The notes under the pieces are model-generated. The model did not search any database. It was not told the origin of the DNA and saw only the letters and a program-made list of their open reading frames with translations. A stretch of DNA of 64,000 nucleotides from Przewalskia tangutica (taxonomy: Eukaryota > Streptophyta > Magnoliopsida > Solanales > Solanaceae), in the NCBI GenBank assembly GCA_029844215.1, contig CM056728.1:59931789-59995788 (forward strand), given 5' to 3'. Shown one piece after another: positions 46,471 to 57,134 of the stretch. The position numbers and the translations under genes are program-made. Each line of letters opens with the position of its first letter. The first letter of the stretch is position 1.

Positions 46471-49221
46471 TGTTATACCCCGTAGTTCTGACCCTACGTA
46501 TGAGAGCGTACGAAAGCATGTAAGACTTAAAATTTTCTAAGGATAGGTTGATGGATTGTTCCGGACGGATTTTTAGTCAACTTGGAAGCGGGTTATGACC
46601 CGGTACATTGAGAGTTCCTAAGTGTTTCAATGTCCCAGGGCGTAGTTCGTTGAGTCTAGATTCCAACACAACCAACCGTTCATCGATAGGACGTCGGAGT
46701 AGAAAGTTATAGGAGTTACAAGTTCAGTGCGCAGACGGACAGAAATGCGTTTCAGGCAAAGCGTGGCCGCGCCACGGATGCAGGGTCGCGCGCCGAAGTA
46801 CCGAGGGGTCGCTGAAGGCAGCCGCGCGCCAGATGCAGGTGCCGCGCACGAAGTTCGCAGAGGTCGCGGAGGTTTCAGGCCGCGCGCCGAGGCGGATTTT
46901 TGGGCGAAAAACTTAGGAAAGTCCGATTTCTCTTTAAAGGCCATGGGAGGGTGACAAGTGTCCCCCCCATCTGATTTTTCTTGCATGCCTTATATTGACC
47001 AAGTCTTGAAGACTTGGTCATCTCTCAAACCTCTCCCTCTCTCTAAATTAGCTCCTCCTTCTCTCTACATTTCCAAGAGAAATTCTAGCCTTAGAAAAAA
47101 TCTGAAAAGTTAAGAACAAGAAGGAAGCTTGTGGCTAGCTTGTTGGTGTTGTTGTGGTGGAGTTCTTGGAAAGGAAGCTAGCAAAATATTTGGAATAAAT
47201 TTGGCTAAAGCTCTAAGGTAATGATTCTTCCTTTATAATTAGTTTTTAGTGTTGCATGTTAAGAAGAAAGAACTCGTGGTAGTGAATAATGCACTTAGAG
47301 TCCTTGCATGTAAGAAATGTGGTTTGGATATGAAGGATTGGTTAAGAAAAGATATTATGAGCATGTTGTAGCCTAAAAACTACTTTAGAATTGTTAAGTG
47401 TATTGTTGTACCAAATGGGCGTAATTTACACACCCAAGTTTGGAGGTGTAATCCCCTTTAAAATGTTGGATTGTTGAGCCTTAAATGTGGTGTTTGGATG
47501 ATAAATTCGGCCTTGAGAAAGGTGGCAAAGTGAGTAGAAACAAAGGAAATGCTGCCCAATTTTCCATAGAATTTAGTGACTTTGAACTTGGATTGTTCTA
47601 CTTTGAGACTAGAGGTTAACAAACGTATCATGATTATTATATGTTGAAATATTACTTGCGGTAGTTGAGCTTAGCAAGTGGATTGACCAAAGAGGTATGT
47701 GGAACTTTCCTATCTCTTGAGCATGAGTGGTTGTACCTATGTAGTACGGTAGACGTACAAGATTTGATATCTTTCACTTGTTTTAAAAGTATATGCTACT
47801 TGTTTCATTTCAAAAGTATAAGTCCCTTGGATTTAGGGAAAATGTATTTGACAAAGGGATAACGCTAATATAATGACTTTATGGGAAGTTGGTTATATTA
47901 GTTTTCTTGAAAGGTTCACAAAGAAAGGTTTACTCTAATTAAAACAAGTACGGGTAAAGGATTTGAAACTAAGAAAGGTGAATTGATTTTTAGGCATTGG
48001 TTGCCTAAGGTTTTAAAGGAAATGAAGTCACTTGATTTAGAAGCCTATTATATTTCTAAAAGGAAATGTGACTTGTCTTGAAAGAAATCGCAACTTGATA
48101 CTATGGTGATTAGTATCTTGGAATTTTTGTATAAAAGAGTTATTTCTTAAAAGTTAAGATACATGGTACTCGGGTTGAAGTTCCGTATTTTCTATTAAAA
48201 AACATGTTAGTGCCTTAGGATACTAAAATGAGAGGATATATTAATAATGTTAATAAGAAGTTAGGGGATTTCTTAACTTGCTTATGTTATGATAGGCCGG
48301 TAGTGCTTATGTATGATATGATAGGCCTGAGTGCTTATGTTATGTATGATAGCGGATGAGCTATGTTATATATTTATATTATTACTGGTAAACCCGGGTT
48401 ATTATTTATGCCATGGATTTGCTACCCATGATGCGAGTGCGCTTGCACTCACGCGGATCCGGACTACGTGATCCACGCGGGTGAAATAGTCTCACGCGAG
48501 TACGGCGATGGTACTCATGCAGTCCACAAGATCCATGCGGGTGAAATAGTCCCACGACGAGCGGATGACCTCACGCGGTCCACATGACCCACGCGGGTGA
48601 AATAGTCCCGTGAGTAGGATTGCTTAATGATACTAAGGGCGAGGTACCCGCTTTGATCGCGAGCCTCCTATTTTTATGCTATAAGATTTATACTTGTTAC
48701 TCTCATTGTTAGTAAGGCACAGCAAGGAAATTGATTTTTATCTATGACTCACTTATTTTTGACTTATGATATTACTACGGATTTTCCGCTTTACATACTT
48801 GGTACGTCAGGCATCGACCCCTTCCTGGCCGCGCTCATGCCGCAGTAAGGAAAGGTGTGTTAGATCCTCATTCCTAGGATCTTTTACTCAGGTGTCAGGA
48901 GCTCCATTTCTTCGGAGGCTCGACTTTTGGTATGGTTCTCCCTGGTGTTGTTGATGTTTTGTACATTCAGGGGCATAACGGGGCCCTGTCCCGTCATAGT
49001 GTTACTCCTTCTTAGAGGCCTGTAGTCTTGTCATAACTTGGTTTGTTTAAGGATGTAACTGTTCGGTTTATGTACTTTTGGGGTAGCCATTTTGGGCTAG
49101 ACTATTTATATCATTATGGTTGTTTATTATGAGTTTATATTCCGCTGGTTTTCTCTGATGTTGTGTCACAAGGGTGCCCGGGTTAAGGCACCGGTCACGG
49201 ATCCGGGGTGGGGTCGTGACA
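46471..49221 (+). mobile_element. R6 (family D) 3' LTR
   Basis: This is the partner of 38745-41497. ATAGT at 49222-49226 completes the five-base target duplication with 38740-38744. The element spans 10,477 bases in total. Confidence 0.95.
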
Positions 49222-51534
49222 ATAGTAATACCACCGAAGGCTATAACAACTAGCATAGGCAAATTTAACATACTCTTAGACTTCCATTTTATGACAACAA
49301 TCCGGGTTTTAACCCTAAAGTACTATGTACATTAATCTTTTCAAAAATATCTCTTTTTACGTAAAAACAACTCACTACTATTATCCGTAGTACCAAACAC
49401 GTTCATGTTTAAATCAAGTACTCTACACTTTTAAAACCAAGTGGCTTACACTTTTAAAACAACGCCAAGTATACTTTTAAACTCAAGTTACTTCTCTTTT
49501 CCCAAAATCAAGTACCATTTTAAATCCAATAATAAAACCATTCTTTTGTTTTCATAAAGTCGTTATAACTAACTTCTCATAAAGCTATTATAACACTTTA
49601 TGTTTTAAACCAATTTAAGACAAAACCATGCCTTTCTTTTAAACCAAAAAATCTTCAATTCCTCAAGTATCTTTTCTTTTAGAAATCAAGTTCCTTACTT
49701 TGGAATTTAAGAAAACAATACTTGTTTAATATGATTCTTATTAAAGCAGTCATGATCTAGGAAATGTAATACAATTTTGTCTTATCTTAGCTTCTATGCA
49801 GATGGAGGTTTCTACTGGTTTTAATATAATTAATTGTCGTTACATTTTCCTTTATTAACGCTGCAATGGCTTGTTCGATAGTTATTCCCATTTTCGAAAT
49901 CAAGTAAAACTTTATTCTTTTAAAGGTCAAGTACTCATTACTCACGAATGAGGTTTCACCACTTTTTAACACAATTTCAAGTTCTTCACATATCATATTA
50001 AGTCAAATATAAGTCAAGTCTCTTATCTACATAAAGTCTTTATAATTAACTTCCCATAAAGCTATTATAACACTTTATGTTTTAAACCAACCAAAATTCA
50101 TTTAGCACACGTACGTCTACCGTACTACATAGTTCACAACATCATGCTAGAAAAGATAGGAAGAGGTTCACATACCTCGCGACGATTATCGACAATTAGC
50201 AAAATGCTCCAAGTACTATAACCTTGCTAGCCTTTTCCACCCTTCAAGTAGAATACGCTACTCGTAGTACTTCCACCTATAATGGCCATAAAACGTTTAT
50301 CAACTTCTAGATCTCTTCGTAGAATATTCTAAGTACAAGATTCCTTATTCTACGGAAAATTCGGCAGCACCTCCCCCCCCCCACCGTAACCACATAAATC
50401 TCCTCCTCTAACAAGGCCCGCTACCAAGCCAACAACTCCAAGGGGGTTACACGTTTAACCGGACGTGTACAACACAGCCCCACAATAATACTACAAGTCT
50501 CATCAGAATACAAATCCAATGTAAATACAGTTCAATTCTTTATAATCATCCTTCCAATATATCTTATACTCAATTCTAAGCTACTACAATATGTAATATC
50601 CAATTACAATAGGGGGACAAAGATCATTACCTCGATAAGCCCAAAATTATCCAAGATTTATAAGTCGATCCTGAGCAACGTTTAGCTCCAATTCCTTATG
50701 CTCCAACCCGCTCCAAGCAACCCTTAGAAGTTTCTAAACAACTTCTCTTAACACTTCAACCAACTTTGAAGAATTTCCTAGGGTTTCATTTTGCGACTAT
50801 TGGAATAAATAGTATTTCCGGGCTCTTATGTTGGGATAACTTTGGAATACTATAAGGGATTTCAAGGCTAATGTATTTGGGACTATACCAACACTTGAAG
50901 AATTTTCTACACAAAGGGGGGGTGTTTGGACGAGAATTAACTAAGGGGGGGAGGGAGAATTTGCCTTGGAAAAAATATTTCAGGTGTGGATGAAATTAAG
51001 TCTTGCAACATAAGGGGTATTTATAGAGAAATCAATGGCTAGGATTAAAGCAAGTGTAAGGTGAGGATTGGGGACATGTGTGTGGGTAATTTGCCAACCA
51101 TATGTCCACCACAAAAATGGGACAAGTGGCTTGCCACTTGTCCCCCACAAAAAACGTCCAAGTGCCCATTAATTTCGGCCCTAGGGCCACATGGGGGTGA
51201 CACGTGTCGCCCCTACTCGTCCAAAATATTTCATCTTCCGAAAATATCCGTAATGCCAAAAATCTCGAAAATAAAGTGGGCCCCACAAACCGTAAATTTC
51301 TCCCGTGGGCCCCACGTGACCAATTCCAGAAATAAAATTCCATAATTCTCAAATATTCCAAAAAGTCCGAATACCGAATCCGGGAATCCAATTCCCTTTA
51401 ACGAACCTTTTTCCTTCACAAATCCGGAAACTTTTCCGTCGAAAAAAATCACATCTTTCTTCCTTTTTAATTTAAATGTCGTATTCTCGTACGTACGTCC
51501 TCGCATACATACCCTGGAACTACGGGGTGTAACA
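49222..51534 (-). mobile_element. R5 (family B) 3' LTR, segment 2
   Basis: This is the continuation of 37400-38744 beyond R6. The junction aatagtaataccaccgaagg is uninterrupted at 63859-63880. It contains the inverted-repeat block (49736-49880) and a minus-strand TATA-like box (51018-51026). It ends with the minus-strand TGTTACACCCCGTAGTTCC at 51534. Confidence 0.92.
49736..49880. repeat. MITE-like inverted-repeat block in the R5 LTR
   Basis: The best-preserved arms are here: GGAAATGTAA on the left and TTACATTTTCC on the right, about 80 bases apart, with attaaagcagtcatg and aacgctgcaatggc outside them. R2, of the same LTR family, lacks this block and neighbouring sequence (compare 18760-18800). 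Confidence 0.7.
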
Positions 51535-51913
51535 TTCTTCCCCCCTTAGAAATATTCGTCCCGAATGTTCCTTCTAAGTCTCAAAACATACATGCGCTGG
51601 TATAGTCTTCACTACTATACTTACAAAACCACTTATGCCACACGTGGCCATAATATAACACATGCGCAAAACTCCAATCCAAGCCAACGAGGAATCACCT
51701 CTAACATCACAAAAGCCCCCACCCAAGGTCTAAAGGATACTCCCTTCGCATCTTCACTTCACAACAAAATGATCTCTTATATTCTGTTAACACACCTTCA
51801 CTTCTTTCCTTACTCGTCGTACCCTTCTCGTACACCCGAACTCTCTCTAGCACACGTACCATACTCCAGTCATCGCTTCAGTTTCCAAAACCTTGGAGTC
51901 ACTACCTCCAAAC
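51535..51913 (-). mobile_element. R5 internal region, segment 1
   Basis: It starts with the polypurine tract, has the inverted repeat at 51549-51570 and continues as non-coding sequence collinear with R2 20418-20800. It is cut by R7 after CAAAC (51909-51913). Unlike R2 and R3, R5 shows no integrase fragment on either side of the R7 insertion. Confidence 0.85.
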
Positions 51914-52329
51914 TGTTATACCCCGTATTTCCAGAGTATGTACGTGAGGGCGTACGTATTAAATTTTTTTTGCCTTAAGAATTGGCTTTGGTTCGAAATT
52001 TGGGCACAAGTGCCGAATAGAGTCGTTTTCTGACGAAACGTTTCCACAGCTTACGTTGGGAAAATTCCGGCTATGTCATTTAGTATTTTTGTGGATTTTT
52101 CCGAGCGACGGAACATTTTTGGACCAACGGGAGGGTGACACTTGTCACCCTCATCGACTAACAAAGAGAGGCTCGCTCGCCGATTGGTTCATGGTTTTGT
52201 GCCTTGTTTTGTGGCTTGTTTTGTGCCATGTTTTGTGGAGTAGGGGTTAGGGTGCACTTGGCTTGATCTTGGCCTTACACTTGCTATACACTTGGAAGGA
52301 TCTTGGCCATTGGTTGGCTTTTGGTTTTG

Positions 52330-52338
52330 CTATAAATA
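52330..52338 (+). promoter_or_regulatory. TATA-like box of the R7 5' LTR
   Basis: CTATAAATA followed by CCCCCC. The equivalent in the 3' LTR is at 57534-57542. Transcription would start a few tens of bases downstream. Confidence 0.6.
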
Positions 52339-54887
52339 CCCCCCCTCTCTTTGAAGACTTCATTCATCCAAAACTCTTCCAAGTCTTGGCAACCCTCCTC
52401 CTCTTGTTGACTCTCGGCCCAAGAGCCCTCTCCCCTTAAAGTTTGGCTTTGGCCGAGAGGCCACCCTCCCCTCATGTGGTGCCTTGAGTAGGGTACCCCC
52501 AGCCTAGTTGTTTTCGTGATAATACCCTTTGTTGTGGTATAGAAATACTCTCCTAATATTGTTATAATGTCCAAATACCTTGGCCCAAATACCTTGTAGT
52601 ATTCCCAAGGTTACACTTATACAAAGCCCGTAAAATACGATTATACTTCCTTTAGCCACAAAAACGAAACCCTAAGGAAATCTTCACCCGTTGTTGAAGT
52701 TGTAAGTAGAAGTTGGTTAGAACTTCTAAGGGTTGTTTGGAGCGCTGAGTAGGAGCTAAGCGTTGCTCAGATCGACTTTATACTTGGATAATTTTGGGCT
52801 TATCGAGGTAAACACTATCGTCCTTCTATTGTAATTGGAAATTACATGTTTGAATATATAGTTGAAGTATACTATATATAGAACTATACTTAATCTGTGG
52901 CAATGTCTTTTGACTTAAGCTGAAGAATTAAGAATCGAATCGAATCAGAATTACATAGGATCAGACATGAGACTTGTGTAGTATTCTTGGTAGTAGAATT
53001 GTACACGCCCAGGTTAGGCGTGTAAACCCCCGGTCGCTTGGTAGCGCCTCGATAGAAGGAGACGCGCGTGGGGGGAGGTGCCGAATTTTCTCAGAGATTA
53101 TGGAACGTTGAGATCTAGATGTTAATGCGCAGTGGCCTTATAGGTTGAAGTACTACGTGTGGAGTGATCCACTTGGCTTAAAGAGTAGCCGACTGGGTGG
53201 AGCGTTTTGCTATTAGTCGACAATCGTCGCGAGGTATGTGAACCTCTTCCTATCTCTTCTAGCATGATATGTGTGAACTATGTAGTGCGGTAGACGCATA
53301 CGTGTTAATCGTGTGTTTGATTGTTTAAAACATAAAGTGTTATAACGGCTTTATGGGAAGTTGGTTATAACAACTTTATGTAGGTAAGAAAATTCTTTGT
53401 GGTTTTAAAAAGGTAACTGATGTGAATTATAACTGGCTAGTTATAATAAAGAACTTGATGTATTTCAAAAGATTTATAAATCGTTTTGGAAGAGAGAGTA
53501 ACACTTGGTTTTAAAGGTTTTAAAAAGAGTTATACTAGCTTTATGGGGAGTTAGGTATAATGTCTTAAGAGAGGTAAAGAAAATGGTTTACTGATGTTAG
53601 AAGTTAAGAGACTTGATCTTATAAGATAAGAGACTTAACTTATTTGTTTTAATGTGAATGTTTGTGTGAAACCTCATTCGTGAGTAATGAGTACTTGGTT
53701 TTATTTAAAGGGATAATGTTTCTCGATTTGAAATCGAATATGTATCGATGCACCACCGCAGTTAATAAAGGAAAATGTATTGAAAAATGATGAATTGTAT
53801 TAAAACCAAGAGAAACCTCCATCCGCATAGAAACTAAGATGAGACAAAATGATATACATTTTCTAGATCATGGTCAGTGTAATGAGAATGTTGTAAAGAA
53901 GAATAACCTACTCTCACGTGAGACATATATTACTCAATTGTTCTAAAAAGGAATCAAGTGATTAAGTTTGGGAACTATGAAACCATTTGAAAATGAGAAG
54001 CTTGAGTAATCAAACTAGTAAACCGAACTTAGGAAAAGAATGTTGTTACTTGATTTTTAAAAGGGAATGTGGGTTGGTCATTCTAATACTACGTATCGGG
54101 TGACTTTTATAAGTAATGGATCTCTTTAAAAGAATTTAACGATGTAGTACTTTGGGGTTAAAACCCGACTTTGGCATAAAATGAAAGTACTTTGAGTTGT
54201 GAAACTTGCTCGTGCTTGTTGTTGTGAAACTTGCTGTGCTTGTTGTTGTGAAACTTGCCTATGCTTGTGATGATAGCCTTTCACGTGCAAGTGTGGTATT
54301 TCGTGTTACCGCGTCTCGATAGGCGGTTGACTTGTTGATAACTTACTTGACGCGTCGGGCAGTGATGGAGAATTCCACGTATGTTTCCATTTTGATTATC
54401 GCTCTTGTTGATATCACATGGACATGTCTACACCGACGCAGATTCGGGGCACGCGGCCACGCGTCGTTGATTACCCGATAGATGGTTATTACCGCAACAT
54501 GGACGGTTCTACACCGACGCAAGATTCGGCACGTGGGCCACGCGTGGTTGACCACCCAAGATATTGTTATTGAGGTTACGGGCATGTCTACACCGACGCG
54601 ATTCCGGTACGGCCACGCGCCTTGTTATTATTGTTGCATCATGGACATGTCTACACCGAGGCGATTCCGGGGCACGCGCCATGATGCGAACATGATGGAT
54701 GTTATGGCGTGAGACCCATAGTTATATTTGAGTGGTGACTTTGAGGCGTGAGTCCCCGACTTGATCGCTTTTTATGTGCTGATCGTATTTTGGTTATCAT
54801 ACACGCCTCCCGCTTTTTAAGCTATTATGATTTCATTTACGATTTGTGATTTCACATACTTGGTACCTGTTGTACTGACCTCCTTCG

Positions 54888-55057
54888 GGGGGCTGAGCGT
54901 ATAAAGAGGCCAGAGCCTCTCACTCGGGAACAGGCCCGAACCGTGGCTTTCCGTATGGCACATCCTGAGAAGGGCCGTTGGGCATGCCTCGTGGATCGCA
55001 GCGGCCGGCACACTTTGTAGGTCGCCGAGAAGGTTAATGCCTCACGCAGCCTGCACG
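54888..55057. other. Foreign GC-rich segment replacing the R7 5' LTR end
   Basis: After gacctccttcgggg the sequence leaves the LTR consensus that R0, R6 and the R7 partner LTR all follow. About 170 bases later it rejoins at attaca before the primer site. On the plus strand it is open for 43 codons to a stop at about 55020, including EPLTREQARTVAFRMAHPEK. The composition is unlike that of the surrounding LTR. I do not recognise the source; it could be captured coding DNA or an assembly join. Confidence 0.65.
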
Positions 55058-55066
55058 ATTACAAAG

Positions 55067-55077
55067 TGGTATCGAGC
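55067..55077 (+). promoter_or_regulatory. R7 primer-binding site, one base short
   Basis: It reads TGGTATCGAGC and is followed by gattagtcctcgg. The A of CAG is missing, as in R3, R4, R5 and R6. Confidence 0.8.
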
Positions 55078-55263
55078 GATTAGTCCTCGGAAAGTGTCTA
55101 CGCACTGTGTCTAGTAGTCTTGATTATCGGTGTCGCGCACCACATCTATAATCGTGAGGCTATAGGACATTTAGGATTGGTTTCATTCTTCTCATTCTCG
55201 AGATCGTGCCTTAGAGCCGTGGTTGTAAGTTGGACCCTCTCGACGTGTTTCTGCTTACCGCTT

Positions 55264-56500
55264 ATGCCTCGCGAAGGCAACCAGTGGCCCGATGGCAAGG
55301 CGCCGGCGAGGAGTCGCTAGTGGGATTCAGAGGAGTACGAGGCGCAGCCCTGGCCAAGACTGAGGTAGTGCTTCGACGGCGAAGTTTTGCGACGCCGCCA
55401 AAGACCAAAGAGAGTTTAGAGCCGCAGCAGTGGCCGAGACTACAAGACTGAGCCTCCGGGCCCCACACCGAGCGGGAGACGGGTCACGCGAGATGGCGAT
55501 TATCGCCGTGGTCAGGCCGATATGAGGATAGGCCGACGCAGCAGCCTAGCTCCAAAGAAGACTGTAGTGCACCCGAGGGCAGACAGTTTGAGGCTACGGG
55601 ATTTCCTTAGTTGTAGCCCGCCTGAGTTTTACGGGTCGAGGCCGGAGGATGATCCGCAGGAGTTCATCCGTCGCTGCAGGATCACGCGGTGATCAAGGCT
55701 TCGTAGATCGAAGTTCGTGACATTTGTTCAGACGGCCGCGTGATACCGCAATGATCGTTTGACTCGGAGCTTTCCTGGGAGAGCATGCACTTCCACCGCT
55801 TGGGACGAGTTTTCGGGGCCTTCCGCACATTTCTTGCCTCCACAAATGAGGAGGGCTCGCCGGCTGATTTTTGATGTTGAGGCGTAATCCGCGCATAGCC
55901 GGGAGTACAATGTGAGTTCGACTCATCGTCGGTATGTTCGCGCATTAGTAGCTAGTATGGAGGATCGAGTGCACCGATATGTTACAGGGCTCGATGATTA
56001 CCTAGCAGAGAGTTGTTCGGGTGTTTCTCTTCAGCCGGGCATGGACATTGCCCGCATTCAGGCTCATGCACTTGGGTGCGAGGAGCGCAGATCGACGGTG
56101 GACCGCCACAGGAAGGCCAAGACGGCCGGATATTTTGGCGACTTTCGAGGCGGACCGCCTCAACAGCAGACTAGTTATGTACCTCCGCCATTGCAGAGTG
56201 GTCCTCCGCAGCCTCGGGACCTCGGGATATTCGTGAGCGGTCGTGGCTCCCGTGTTTGAGATGTTCGGGGAGTAGGTGTTGGCGGACGCGCCACCCCTAC
56301 CGGTGTGGTCGATGTGGTAGACCGCATTTCGGAGAGTGTCGTAGTACCAAGGAGCTTGTTATTCTTGCGCCAACAGGGCCATATGACGAGAGATCGTCCA
56401 CTGGTAGCACCGTAGGATAGCACAGCTACAGAGCGATTGCGGCCACTGCAGAGGTCGCGTGGAAGTTCGATTTTAGCGGTCCTCGAACCGCCTAGTTTCG
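55264..56500 (+). pseudogene. R7 gag remnant
   Basis: The start at 55264 (MPREGNQWPDGKAPARSR, then a stop) matches the gag start context of the other elements. The gag core is clear at 55912-56259: YVRALVASMEDRVHRYVTGL, then DDYLAESCSGVSLQPGMDIA, then GPPQQQTSYVPPPLQSGPPQ, the proline- and glutamine-rich linker. The zinc-knuckle region (about 56362-56400) still shows a CYSC start and a GHMTRD-like middle, but a base is missing within it and the last cysteine codon reads arginine. No protease, RT or integrase follows, so R7 is gag-only. Confidence 0.82.
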
Positions 56501-56639
56501 TGTATATCCTTAACCTCTAGAGTTTTGTGTGTATTGATGTTGTTGATGTGTTTAATGATATGTTTGGATAGCTTTGTGCTAAAATGTGATTTAGAAACAC
56601 AGTTAGTGAAAAGGGTAAGTCCTCAGGTGGTGTGAAATG

Positions 56640-56890
56640 GAAGTGGTAGCTTTCGCGACTGTAGAGGTAAGATTGTTCTGATCAAGAAATTAGAGAGTTG
56701 GCGCCACAATGGTCGGGTTGGGGCCATGTTGCGGGCCAACCCGCGTCCCCGCTTTGGCGGCGGTCAGCTGGGTGGTCCCGCCAGTGGCGTGGTCACGAGG
56801 GTGCTAGCCCAAGTTTAGATGACCATCGTATGAGTTCGTGGATATGTTCGATCGAATCAGTTCGTGAAGGCCGAATGGCCTTAGGGAAAT
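56640..56890 (+). other. Conserved internal block (R7 copy)
   Basis: Here the block can be followed for about 250 bases against R5: gaagtggtagctt, gtaagattgttc, gtcgggttg, gggccaaccc, GTCACGAGGGTG, gcccaagtttag and gagttcgtggat are all in the same order. In sense the motif YEFVDMFD can be read, but it is followed at once by a stop. Confidence 0.75.
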
Positions 56891-57102
56891 CGAGGTTAGT
56901 GAGATGACCAAGTTCGAGGTAGTGACTCAAGGGTTGGGAACGTGTTGTTGACGGTGGTACGGACACTAGAACGAGTTCGAGTGTTCGTGACGAGCATCGC
57001 GAAAGGAGAAGTGAGCATGTGTTTTGTGACCAGTGTGGCATGATTGTTTTCGCACGATAGCGGTGAAGACTATACCGACGCCGTTGTTTTGAGACCTTGA
57101 AG

Positions 57103-57134
57103 GAACATTCGGACGAATGTTTCTGGGGGAAGAA
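57103..57134 (+). promoter_or_regulatory. R7 inverted repeat and polypurine tract
   Basis: Perfect arms GAACATTCG and CGAATGTTTC at 57103-57123. The purine tract (gggggaagaa) is shorter than in the other elements. Confidence 0.75.

Larger units (their letters stand above)
51914..55063 (+). mobile_element. R7 (family C) 5' LTR with a replaced 3' end
   Basis: It starts TGTTATACCCCGTATTTCCAG and has CTATAAATA at 52330-52338, the inverted-repeat block at about 53741-53890 and subrepeats at about 54410-54680. It is collinear with 57135-60472 until about 54888. The last LTR portion of the partner (about 390 bases) is then replaced by about 170 unrelated bases. The total is 3150 bases against 3338. 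Confidence 0.88.

Noticed and set aside
55682..55945. Three overlapping minus-strand frames of 60-87 codons
   Set aside because: They are antisense shadows of the R7 gag remnant, which reads with recognisable motifs on the plus strand.
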